Shown here piece by piece: positions 6,510-13,110 of a stretch of 13,110 nucleotides of DNA. Below the pieces are notes generated by a model that ran no database searches, had not been told where the DNA came from, and worked only from the letters and a program-made list of their open reading frames with translations. The position numbers were made by a program, and so were the translations under genes. The stretch covers positions 1 to 13,110 of the forward strand of contig JASLKI010000070.1 of NCBI GenBank assembly GCA_030747575.1, read 5' to 3'. How positions within the stretch are numbered: the first letter of the stretch is position 1; the number at the start of each line of letters is the position of its first letter. This DNA is from Verrucomicrobiota bacterium. Lineage in GTDB: Bacteria; Verrucomicrobiota; Verrucomicrobiia; Limisphaerales; UBA1096.

Positions 6510-8486
6510 TCACTCCTCATCGCTGGCTTTTTTTCCGGCGGTTTTAACAACGACGTCCAGGCCTCTCAAGGCGTACAACAGCAGCACCAGCCCGAGCAGA
6601 ACGCAGGAAAGAATCACGACCACCTTCAGCCAAGGGCGGAACAGAAAGGTGAAGGCGAACATCTGGAAATAACTTCGATCCAGTTCTCCAAACTTGGTCA
6701 TGGCCACAGTCTGTTTCTCGGCCGGCTTGATTGGAGTATCTACCTCGACCTGGCCGAAGATGAACGGAGAATCCTTGTCGTGGCAATCGGCGCAGCGCCC
6801 GTTTGAGCCAAGGGACTGAGCCGCAGGCCGGACATCGTGTGCGATGGGCCATTTATAAGGTTCCGCCGCATCGTGATTAGTCGATATGACTAAGCCGTTG
6901 CTGAGGCTGTACAACCGACCACCAGCCACGTAGACAGGTTCCGGCTCAGGGTCACCTTCCTCCAGTTCCCATTCATATTCACCAATCAAATTCAGAACGT
7001 TGCCAATCTGCTTTTCCGTCAACTCTATCCAGTCGTTGACACGCTCCGGTTCAGCTATTTCCATTCCCAATTCATCCGGGGCAATTTCACGTACCAAGTT
7101 GGGCGCAAGCGGCTTGACGACACCGTTGGTTTGGGTTCCCCAAAACGAAGGCCAAATCATGTTGTGCGGCCCAATCTTGCCATTGGCCATGCGCGCAAAA
7201 ACCGGAGTAACGACGTGAGGAAGCTGTGGGCTGATCCTACCGTGCGGTCCGTGCCGTCCAAGCTTGTGCATCCGGGCGGTGCGAACACGAGCAGTGCTCT
7301 CGGTGGGCAAACGACCAGAGTGGCAGGCTGTACAGGAAAGTTTCTCAAAGTGAACAGGCGGTATGCCCTTGTGTTTCGGCACCGGTGCACCGAGGTGACC
7401 ACCCATCCGGGCCGCAAGGTCATCGGCTCCGGGGTTACCCATGTGACAGCCCTGGCAAGAAAAGGAGGCGACTTTTTTCAGATCGTAAGCCTTCAGGTAA
7501 CCGTCCGAATCGTGGGGATTCTTTGACGGATCAATGTCACCTCGGCTGATCATGTGATCGGCGCCGTTGCGGTGGCAATCGGAGCAACTCATCCCCGACG
7601 CCATATGGATGTCCTCGTTATGCACCCACTCATCCTTTCCGGGAGTTTGCAAATCCTGCGTGGAGTGGCAGAAGTAACAGCGGTTGGATGGCGGTTTGCG
7701 GACGATGTCGAGGAAGACCTTGTTCTCGGAATCAAACCGGCTCTTGTCATAGCTTGTGATGATTTTTTGCCCGTCAAATTCCGGATCGTAAAAATCTTCC
7801 AACTCAGATGCAGTCCCTTTTACTGAAGCCAATCCGCTGCCAACCGTCGCAGCCCACCGGTAGTTCTCTTTCGCTGCCTGCAAAGCGGAGTCGCTCTGGT
7901 TTTGTTTGCGATCAGCGTGATGGCAGGCAAGGCAGTTGATTTCGTATTTACCGGAAATCTCCCAACGGAAAAGCTCCGATGTATCGACTTCCTCCTCATC
8001 CCCTTCGCCCTCCTCATCTTCCGAAGGCGCCATCTCACCGTAGTTTCCTCCAGGGAAATGGCTGCTAAACTTTTTGAGGAACTTCCAAGCGTTCAAGTCG
8101 ACATCGCCTGGTTTGTAGGTACCCTTCCAGTCTCGGTTGGATATGGGAATCTGCGTTCGGATGCGATTGTCAGTCAACATCCAAGGCTCGCCAACACGCC
8201 CGCTCAGAACGTTGGTGCTCCCGGAGTGGAAATGCCAACCAGCGGCCATGGTGTCATAATCGTGACACTTGCCACAGGTGTTACGCATGGAGACGGGTCG
8301 TGGTTGAGCATCGGCCGACTTGATCTGCTTCCCCCTATCATCCCAGAGTTCGATGAGGTGAGTGATGGAAGCGCGGTTGCCGTCATGACCATCGCCGAGC
8401 CCCTTGTCCTTTTCCGCCGCTTGGCCAACGGCAAATCCACCGAACAAAAGCACCAGCGGCAGTAATGTCCGGATGACTTGAATCAT
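6510..8486 (-). CDS. Heptahaem, membrane-anchored cytochrome c
   Basis: This 658-residue exported electron carrier or reductase has a signal peptide (VIRTLLPLVLLFGGFAVGQA, 4-23). Seven CXXCH haem sites follow: CGKCH 71-75, CLACH 185-189, CYFCH 270-274, CSDCH 301-305, CQGCH 344-348, CTACH 385-389 and CADCH 565-569. An acidic stretch (residues 155-168, mostly Glu/Asp) lies between haems 1 and 2. A gap of 175 residues separates haems 6 and 7 and is rich in His (406-424), which may supply distal ligands. One transmembrane helix at 620-640 leaves a short positively charged tail, so the haem domain faces the periplasm. It lies 29 bp after the Gfo/Idh gene and upstream of the cytochrome b-like gene, suggesting a quinone-linked c/b complex. 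It does not match the spacing of a named nitrite or tetrathionate reductase that I recognise. Haem number is certain; function is not. Confidence 0.92.
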   Translation of the reverse strand: MIQVIRTLLPLVLLFGGFAVGQAAEKDKGLGDGHDGNRASITHLIELWDDRGKQIKSADAQPRPVSMRNTCGKCHDYDTMAAGWHFHSGSTNVLSGRVGEPWMLTDNRIRTQIPISNRDWKGTYKPGDVDLNAWKFLKKFSSHFPGGNYGEMAPSEDEEGEGDEEEVDTSELFRWEISGKYEINCLACHHADRKQNQSDSALQAAKENYRWAATVGSGLASVKGTASELEDFYDPEFDGQKIITSYDKSRFDSENKVFLDIVRKPPSNRCYFCHSTQDLQTPGKDEWVHNEDIHMASGMSCSDCHRNGADHMISRGDIDPSKNPHDSDGYLKAYDLKKVASFSCQGCHMGNPGADDLAARMGGHLGAPVPKHKGIPPVHFEKLSCTACHSGRLPTESTARVRTARMHKLGRHGPHGRISPQLPHVVTPVFARMANGKIGPHNMIWPSFWGTQTNGVVKPLAPNLVREIAPDELGMEIAEPERVNDWIELTEKQIGNVLNLIGEYEWELEEGDPEPEPVYVAGGRLYSLSNGLVISTNHDAAEPYKWPIAHDVRPAAQSLGSNGRCADCHDKDSPFIFGQVEVDTPIKPAEKQTVAMTKFGELDRSYFQMFAFTFLFRPWLKVVVILSCVLLGLVLLLYALRGLDVVVKTAGKKASDEE

Positions 8487-8515
8487 CTAAATGATATCGA
8501 GTAAAAAAACACCGG

Positions 8516-9874
8516 CTAGACCTTGAAGTCTTCCGGCTTCAACTCGATCTTTCGAGCCGCGGCAATCGCTTCGTTCACCTTGAGAACCATAACCGCGGTC
8601 TCGTAGCCGATCTCGCCCGGACAGTTCAACGTCTGGTTGCCCCGGACCGACTCAAAGAAGTTGACCAAGTGGGGTTGATGGTAAGGATCCTTCATCTCGA
8701 TCGGCATGCGATACAAGGCCGGGGTGGCAGACTCTCGTACGTCCACCTCGTCATCACCCGCCTTGACCGCAGCCTTGGCGCTGGCCTTCTCGAGATTAAT
8801 CATGCCCTTCTGCACCCAAGGATCCCATTTGGCTTCCTCCACCCAACTTTCACGGTACAACTCACCACGACCGGCGGATTCAGAAATCAGCAGTGTCCCC
8901 TCATCGCCCATGAACAATTCGTAATACCCGTTGCTGCTGTTCGTCGTGAGTGTCTCGTAAGAGGCGCGGACGAGCCCCTTCTTTGTCGGGAACTCAAAGA
9001 TGGCGATGGCGTTGTCGTACCACTCATGATCTTTCCAGTAATCCACCCCGCCACTGGCCATGACCGAGGACGGCACGGCATTGTCTAGGAACCAACTGTA
9101 AACATCGATCTGATGCGACCCGAGATCGACAATGGGGCCGCCACCCAGACCCTTGTACCATCGCCAATTCCGGAACTGAGGCATGTCGTCGAAGCCAAAT
9201 TTCTTGAGGGTTTCCTTCGGAATCTCTGTGCCTTTCGGCCAACTCAGGTCGACACATCCGGCCCGGCTACGATGCCACTGACCGGAGATATTCGTAATCC
9301 GGTTGAGCAAGTTTGCTTCCTTAATGATCTTGTCATTGCAATAAATGTAGCGGGGGTTGCTTCGGCGTTGATGGCCAATCTGAAGCAACTTACCAGCCTT
9401 CCGCCCTGCCAGCACCATGCTTTTCGCCGCCTCCAGGCTGTTCGACATTTCCTTCTCGCAGTAGACATGAAGGCCTTTTTCAAAGCAGGCGATGGTGTGC
9501 TCGGCATGCCAAAAATCCGGAGTGGCGACCAGCACCGCATCCAGATCCTTCTCCTTCTCAAGCATCTCCTGATAATCGACATAAGCCGTTCCCTTATGGC
9601 CGAGCCTGCCGTAGGCTTTAAGGGTACGGGAAACACGGCGAAGATTGCCCTTTTCCCAGATGTCGCAAACTGCACGAAATTTAATACCCGAATTTTTACC
9701 GAGCTTTAAGATAGCGTTCATGAGCACCTGCCCCTGGGCGCCGGCACCCAACAACGCGATGTTTATGTCCTTTTTACCGCCAGCTTGGCCAAGCGCGCTG
9801 TTCGCGATCATCAACCCGGCACCAGCCGCAGCTGATGAGCTAATGAAGTTTCTTCGATCAATTTGATTATTCAT
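8516..9874 (-). CDS. Tat-exported Gfo/Idh/MocA family dehydrogenase
   Basis: This 452-residue protein starts with a twin-arginine signal (DRRNFISSSAAAGAGLMIA, 6-24; cleavage near SALGQA, 26-31), so it is folded with its nucleotide cofactor in the cytoplasm before export. The Rossmann loop is LLGAGAQG at 41-48. VATPDFWHAEH at 116-126 is typical of the family. The catalytic motif reads CEKEMS (139-144): the lysine is kept but the usual Pro of EKP is Glu. The C-terminal domain has GGGPIVDLGSHQID (244-257), giving the Asp250/His254/Asp257 set. Length is normal. It lies 18 bp after the apbE-like gene and 29 bp before the cytochrome c gene, so it is probably co-transcribed with both. Relatives act on sugars or 3-keto-sugars; the substrate is unknown. 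No Shine-Dalgarno sequence is visible. Confidence 0.93.
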   Translation of the reverse strand: MNNQIDRRNFISSSAAAGAGLMIANSALGQAGGKKDINIALLGAGAQGQVLMNAILKLGKNSGIKFRAVCDIWEKGNLRRVSRTLKAYGRLGHKGTAYVDYQEMLEKEKDLDAVLVATPDFWHAEHTIACFEKGLHVYCEKEMSNSLEAAKSMVLAGRKAGKLLQIGHQRRSNPRYIYCNDKIIKEANLLNRITNISGQWHRSRAGCVDLSWPKGTEIPKETLKKFGFDDMPQFRNWRWYKGLGGGPIVDLGSHQIDVYSWFLDNAVPSSVMASGGVDYWKDHEWYDNAIAIFEFPTKKGLVRASYETLTTNSSNGYYELFMGDEGTLLISESAGRGELYRESWVEEAKWDPWVQKGMINLEKASAKAAVKAGDDEVDVRESATPALYRMPIEMKDPYHQPHLVNFFESVRGNQTLNCPGEIGYETAVMVLKVNEAIAAARKIELKPEDFKV

Positions 9875-9892
9875 TTGTTTAAAGAAAAGTAT

Positions 9893-10879
9893 TTAAGTTT
9901 CCAACTCTATCTCCTCCAATTCGCCAAAGCACCTGACGGTTTGACTGGAGAAATCTCCGCTGTCCGCGTGGGGAAGGATTATCGCCGCAGTTCTGGCATT
10001 CGCCAAGCAATATTCGTTGATTTCTTCATCCGATAGCATCATGAACGCCGTGGATGAGGCATCCGCTGCAATAGCGTCCGGAGCAACGGACCAAGCAGCC
10101 AAGCGGCCCTTAACCAGCCCGACATCAACGGAGCGAGGATCAATAATATGTTGACCTTTCTGCCTGCCAGAACCGCTGACTGCGCCCTCCTTTAGCTCGA
10201 ACCGCGCTAAAACTTCGTTCGGGTTTTCTGGATTTCGCAGCTTCATCGGCCAGCCGCTCATGCCTTCAGGCACCGAAACGCTGAGCACCGAACTGGCTCC
10301 GGCCAGCACCAGGGCTTGGCCAAGACTCCATTCGCGAAGAATTTCCGCGACTTTCTCCGCCGCATAGCCCTTGCCAATGCCGCCCAAGTCGAACTGCACC
10401 CCTTCCGTCAGCACCTCGGCACAAAAACCCTCCTCATCCAATTCCAGATGATTCAATCCTGTCAGCGCATGCGCATGCTGGATTTCCTTCGGGCTGGGTT
10501 GGCGCAAAGTGCGATCCTCATGCAGCCAACAGGCATACAATGCACCGATACTGATATCGAATGCACCGCCGGTTTTGCCAAACATCTCCTTCGCCCGGCA
10601 GAGGCACTCGAAAGAGTCCATCCCCAAGGCCACCGTTTGGCCGGGTTCGGCGTCATTCAACCGTGAAATATCGCTGTTGGAAAGGAACCGACTCATCTCC
10701 AACTCGAGTCGATCCACCTCCGCAAAGGCGGCCTGCGCCCCCTGTCGGGCATAAGTCTCGTCCTCCTCCACAATGTACAACTCAAACACCGTGGCCATCG
10801 CCTCGTGCGCAAAGTGATGGGCGTCCGCGATGGAACGCGACCCCACATCAACAACCCGATCACCCTGTGGCTTCATCAT
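9893..10879 (-). CDS. apbE: ApbE-like FAD:protein FMN transferase, without signal peptide
   Basis: This 328-residue enzyme of the ApbE family transfers FMN from FAD onto a Ser/Thr of a target protein, with Mg2+. Family blocks appear in order: HEAMATVFELYI at 25-36, EVDRLELEMSRF at 54-65, GGAFDISIGAL at 104-114, FDLGGIGKGYAAEK at 163-176, GASSVLSV at 194-201, GSGRQKGQHIIDPRS at 236-250 and DAIAADASSTAFMML at 268-282. The start is set at the first of two adjacent ATGs at 10879, because GAGGG (10890-10894) sits 10 bp upstream and overlaps the TGA of the preceding gene. A longer frame from 10966 would run inside that gene. No signal peptide or lipobox is visible, although many ApbE proteins are periplasmic lipoproteins; this one may act in the cytoplasm. 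No target with the D-x-x-S/T-G-A-T motif was found in this window. Confidence 0.88.
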   Translation of the reverse strand: MMKPQGDRVVDVGSRSIADAHHFAHEAMATVFELYIVEEDETYARQGAQAAFAEVDRLELEMSRFLSNSDISRLNDAEPGQTVALGMDSFECLCRAKEMFGKTGGAFDISIGALYACWLHEDRTLRQPSPKEIQHAHALTGLNHLELDEEGFCAEVLTEGVQFDLGGIGKGYAAEKVAEILREWSLGQALVLAGASSVLSVSVPEGMSGWPMKLRNPENPNEVLARFELKEGAVSGSGRQKGQHIIDPRSVDVGLVKGRLAAWSVAPDAIAADASSTAFMMLSDEEINEYCLANARTAAIILPHADSGDFSSQTVRCFGELEEIELET

Positions 10880-10889
10880 TCTACAAACA

Positions 10890-10894
10890 CCCTC
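10890..10894 (-). promoter_or_regulatory. Shine-Dalgarno sequence of the apbE-like gene, overlapping the upstream stop
   Basis: GAGGG (minus strand) overlaps the TGA stop of the glycosyltransferase gene and lies 10 bp before the ATG at 10879. It decides the apbE start against the longer frame at 10966 and indicates translational coupling of the two genes. Confidence 0.55.
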
Positions 10895-12491
10895 ACTCGG
10901 CAGCCGGCTTCTCCTCCGCCTTGGCACGCTCATGACGATCCCAGAGGGACTTGGACACAAACCCACGTATCTCCACCTCCGGGCGCAATTCCATTTTCAT
11001 CTCCCTGCCATTTTCATCAAACAGGTGCATGTAGAGTTCCTTCTGCCCGGGCGGTGGCAACTCGAACAACTTCCTCATGAGCGCCTCCTCCAAGGGCGGC
11101 TGTATCAAAATAATCGGAGCGGATTTGGTCTCATCCGCCACCGTGTTGGTGTACTCCACCAGATAGCCGCGCAGATACCACGGTAATGGCCAATAGTCAT
11201 CGTGTGGACAAAAGATTTGAATCGGTGTGTCCCTTCCATCCTCATGAGCCTCCGCCATCTCCTTGACGCGATCGGCAATATCGAAAATGTCCGATCCGGT
11301 GTGGGCGTACACGTAGGGATTGCGACTGTCGGCGTTATATTCATTGTTGGCGGCATCGGATTGCCAAGCCAAATGCCAAGTACCAACAAGCAGAAGTCCG
11401 CCAAGCGCGAACCGGAAAACAATCGATTTAAACCGGAACAGATGGGCAACCCCCACCCCGGCGAGCAGGATGACCCCATGATAAAAACTCAACAGGCACC
11501 ACGGCGTCTTGTAAGGGATCAACGAGTAAATGATAGTCATCAAAACCGTGTAAAGAGCGACAAAACGAAGCAACCCGGCGTTGGCTCCCCCCACCGATCC
11601 CCTGACCGTGAAGCCCAGCCCAACCAACGCGAGCAGGAGAACAATCAACTCGCTGAACACCGGGCCATCGGCGAATTGGTAATGGCCCAGCAGCCCAAGA
11701 TAGTAATGCCACGGATGCTCGTGCAGGCCTGTCTGGCCTGCACGGTCAAGATACGTCGAATAGGTGAGGACAGAATCCGCCACTCCTTTTGCGTTGCTGA
11801 AGAAGGAGGAAAAGAAAGTCACCGACACCGACACCGCCGCTAGGAGCATCACAGCGCAATGCACCGGACTGAGCCGCTTAAGATCACCTAGCCACTGCCC
11901 TCCCTGTCTCCGGGCGCACAGCATCACCAACAACGCGGCACCCATCGCGCCAAGGGCAATAACGAAGGTTTCCTTTGTGGCGTGCATCAACCCAAGACAC
12001 ACACCCGCCAGCAAGGCCCATGACATGCCCGGGCGTTTCAGGTAGCGGTAGCCGCAAACGATTGCGCCGGCGGTGAAGCAGACCAACTGCATCTCGTGAA
12101 TGAAGTAGCGGCTGTAAAAAACCATGGCCGGCGACACGGCCATGAACAGCGCGGCAAAGATGGACGCCACCCTCCCCAGACCATCCCCAATAGGCAGCAA
12201 CAGCAACACAAGCAGCGTCCCGAAAAAAACCGGCACGACCCGAAGGATGAATTCGCTCAACCCGGCATAGCTCCCGTCGCCACCAATCCAAGCCGGGATG
12301 AGTGTCAGGTAGTTGAGTGTCGGGCCATGGTACTCATGCGGATCGTACTCGTAGCCCCTGCCCTCGATCGTTTCGCCGAGCTTGACCGCGTTGACAGCCT
12401 CGTCGCCGTGCATGGGACGCTCCGCCAAATCCGGCAGACGAAACGCCGCCGCCGCTGCCGTGATGAGCAGGATGAAAATGGGGCGACTCAT
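10893..12491 (-). CDS. Agl23-like (TIGR03663) multi-pass membrane glycosyltransferase
   Basis: This is an integral-membrane GT-C type protein of 532 residues. TM1 at about 3-16 is followed by the first extracytoplasmic loop with the acidic pair in PMHGDEAVNA (26-35; Asp30, Glu31) and YEYDPHEYHGPTLNY (47-61). The acidic loop and YHGP block are the hallmark of the 'flippase activity-associated Agl23' family, related to dolichyl-phosphate-mannose protein mannosyltransferases. About ten further hydrophobic segments follow up to residue 377, including VSPAMVFYSRYFIHEM (119-134) and IPYKTPWCLL (325-334), both family-like. The C-terminal 380-532 is soluble and extracytoplasmic. It would transfer a sugar from a lipid-linked donor; donor and acceptor are unknown. 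ATG 12491 is chosen because TM1 begins at once; a GTG at 12530 would add 13 residues. It ends 13 bp before apbE, with the apbE ribosome site overlapping its stop. Confidence 0.82.
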   Translation of the reverse strand: MSRPIFILLITAAAAAFRLPDLAERPMHGDEAVNAVKLGETIEGRGYEYDPHEYHGPTLNYLTLIPAWIGGDGSYAGLSEFILRVVPVFFGTLLVLLLLPIGDGLGRVASIFAALFMAVSPAMVFYSRYFIHEMQLVCFTAGAIVCGYRYLKRPGMSWALLAGVCLGLMHATKETFVIALGAMGAALLVMLCARRQGGQWLGDLKRLSPVHCAVMLLAAVSVSVTFFSSFFSNAKGVADSVLTYSTYLDRAGQTGLHEHPWHYYLGLLGHYQFADGPVFSELIVLLLALVGLGFTVRGSVGGANAGLLRFVALYTVLMTIIYSLIPYKTPWCLLSFYHGVILLAGVGVAHLFRFKSIVFRFALGGLLLVGTWHLAWQSDAANNEYNADSRNPYVYAHTGSDIFDIADRVKEMAEAHEDGRDTPIQIFCPHDDYWPLPWYLRGYLVEYTNTVADETKSAPIILIQPPLEEALMRKLFELPPPGQKELYMHLFDENGREMKMELRPEVEIRGFVSKSLWDRHERAKAEEKPAAE

Positions 12492-12600
12492 TGGATTGAC
12501 TGAACGCACAGCAACCCCGCGACCCCACACAGGCTATTCGCCGAGCGTTACAGGGGACACCGCACGGCAGCCGAATTGAAACAGCGGGAACGCGACCGGC

Positions 12601-13110
12601 CTATTTGCCGTACACTTCCACCTCGATGTAGTGGTTCAGATCGCTCGCATTGTTGCCGCCGCTGTAAAGGCGCACATAACGGCCGCGCACACCCTTCGCA
12701 TCGAGTAGCCGGCCCTCGGAAGTCTCGACGTAATGGTTGTCCTTGCCGACACCCTGCTCAGATGAGTTGTCGTGGTCGTTGTTGTAAACCGTGGTCGACT
12801 TCTTGAACTCCGGATCGTTCGAGACCTGCACGATGACATCAAAATAAACCCGGGCTTGCTTGTGGTAATGCCAGAACAGCATTGCGTAAATGTCGTGCTC
12901 GGCCTCGAGATCGATGGTGATCTGCTGCGTGAACGGGCCAAGCTCCACGTAGCTGCCGTCCGCCGCCTCCCGGTCGCCGTCAGTGATCATTTTCAGCTCG
13001 CCCATGATCGGCTCCTCGTCACTGCCGCTGATCTTCTTGCCCAGCGCGAGGTTCTTCACACCCTTCGGCGCAAACATCGGCGGACGCGGCTTGCCGAGCG
13101 GCTTCTCGAG
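12601..13110 (-). CDS. C-terminal part of a secreted protein with a discoidin-like domain, truncated by window edge
   Basis: The frame is open to the right edge of the window (170 codons, no start needed), so the ATG at 13077 is probably internal. The visible part begins LEKPLGKPRPPMFAPKG, a Pro/Lys linker, then a beta-rich domain of about 150 residues: NLALGKKISGSDE, ITDGDREAADGSYVELG, a QQITIDLEAEHDIYAML strand pair, DVIVQVSNDPEFK, GRYVRLYSGGNN and IEVEVYGK at the end. The order 'N.A.GK..SGSD / DGD..A.DG / ...I.IDL.....I / V.VS.D..F / R.VRL / .EVEVYG' is that of F5/8 type C (discoidin, galactose-binding) domains, which bind glycans. The gene ends 110 bp before the Agl23-like gene. What lies N-terminal is unknown. 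A catalytic partner or DUF1549/DUF1553-type protein is possible but cannot be seen. Confidence 0.75.
   Translation of the reverse strand, partial: LEKPLGKPRPPMFAPKGVKNLALGKKISGSDEEPIMGELKMITDGDREAADGSYVELGPFTQQITIDLEAEHDIYAMLFWHYHKQARVYFDVIVQVSNDPEFKKSTTVYNNDHDNSSEQGVGKDNHYVETSEGRLLDAKGVRGRYVRLYSGGNNASDLNHYIEVEVYGK

Noticed and set aside
6378..6806. 142-codon plus-strand frame beginning in the intergenic hairpin
   Set aside because: Its first part is the hairpin repeat and the rest is antisense to the cytochrome c gene.
7902..8465. 187-codon open frame antisense to the cytochrome c gene
   Set aside because: It is the mirror of a gene with seven haem motifs, and no domain is recognisable.
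8723..8743. DVRESAT in the Gfo/Idh protein as a flavinylation site for the adjacent ApbE
   Set aside because: It resembles the D-x-x-S/T-G-A-T motif, but the fourth position is Glu and the protein has no FMN-binding domain; too weak to claim.
9113..9709. 198-codon open frame antisense to the Gfo/Idh gene
   Set aside because: It is a shadow of a well-supported gene with no domain or ribosome site of its own.
11202..11843. 213-codon open frame antisense to the Agl23-like gene
   Set aside because: Composition is that of a reversed membrane protein (rich in Arg, Gln, Pro, Asn); no family features.

Overview
The window looks like a PVC-superphylum bacterium, most likely Verrucomicrobiota (Pedosphaera-like) or Planctomycetota. 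This rests on the gene families: ThuA and DUF1080 (3-keto-glycoside hydrolase) proteins, a secreted type I sulfatase, Tat-exported Gfo/Idh/MocA dehydrogenases, a DUF1501 remnant and a seven-haem membrane-anchored cytochrome c. No rRNA or single-copy marker is present, so the phylum is an inference.

Layout. Bases 1-1095 (+) hold the C-terminal part of a Gfo/Idh/MocA oxidoreductase. Bases 1105-1379 (-) hold a small exported-protein gene broken by a frameshift. Bases 1618-5344 (+) carry a three-gene carbohydrate cluster: a ThuA-DUF1080 fusion, a sulfatase 37 bp downstream, and a second, stand-alone ThuA protein. Sampled lines of this cluster are clearly lower in GC than the genes on either side. 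Bases 5345-5682 have no intact gene but contain the last 25 codons of a DUF1501 gene (-) and a perfect 18-bp palindrome. From 5683 to the right edge every gene is on the minus strand. In transcription order (right to left) these are: the C-terminal end of a discoidin-like secreted protein (12601-13110), an Agl23-like (TIGR03663) multi-pass glycosyltransferase (10893-12491), an ApbE-like flavin transferase (9893-10879), a Tat-exported Gfo/Idh/MocA dehydrogenase (8516-9874), a heptahaem cytochrome c (6510-8486) and a small cytochrome b-like membrane protein (5683-6294). The gaps of 13, 18 and 29 bp from the glycosyltransferase to the cytochrome c suggest one operon. The cytochrome b gene follows after 215 bp containing a hairpin and short repeats.

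How the genes may work together (inference). The plus-strand cluster fits degradation of a sulfated glycan: the sulfatase desulfates, and ThuA, DUF1080 and Gfo/Idh proteins belong to the 3-keto-glycoside route. The minus-strand block joins an exported dehydrogenase to a flavin-transfer enzyme and a cytochrome c/cytochrome b pair, which looks like a membrane electron-transfer module whose donor and acceptor cannot be read from sequence. No CRISPR array, tRNA, rRNA or intact insertion sequence was seen.
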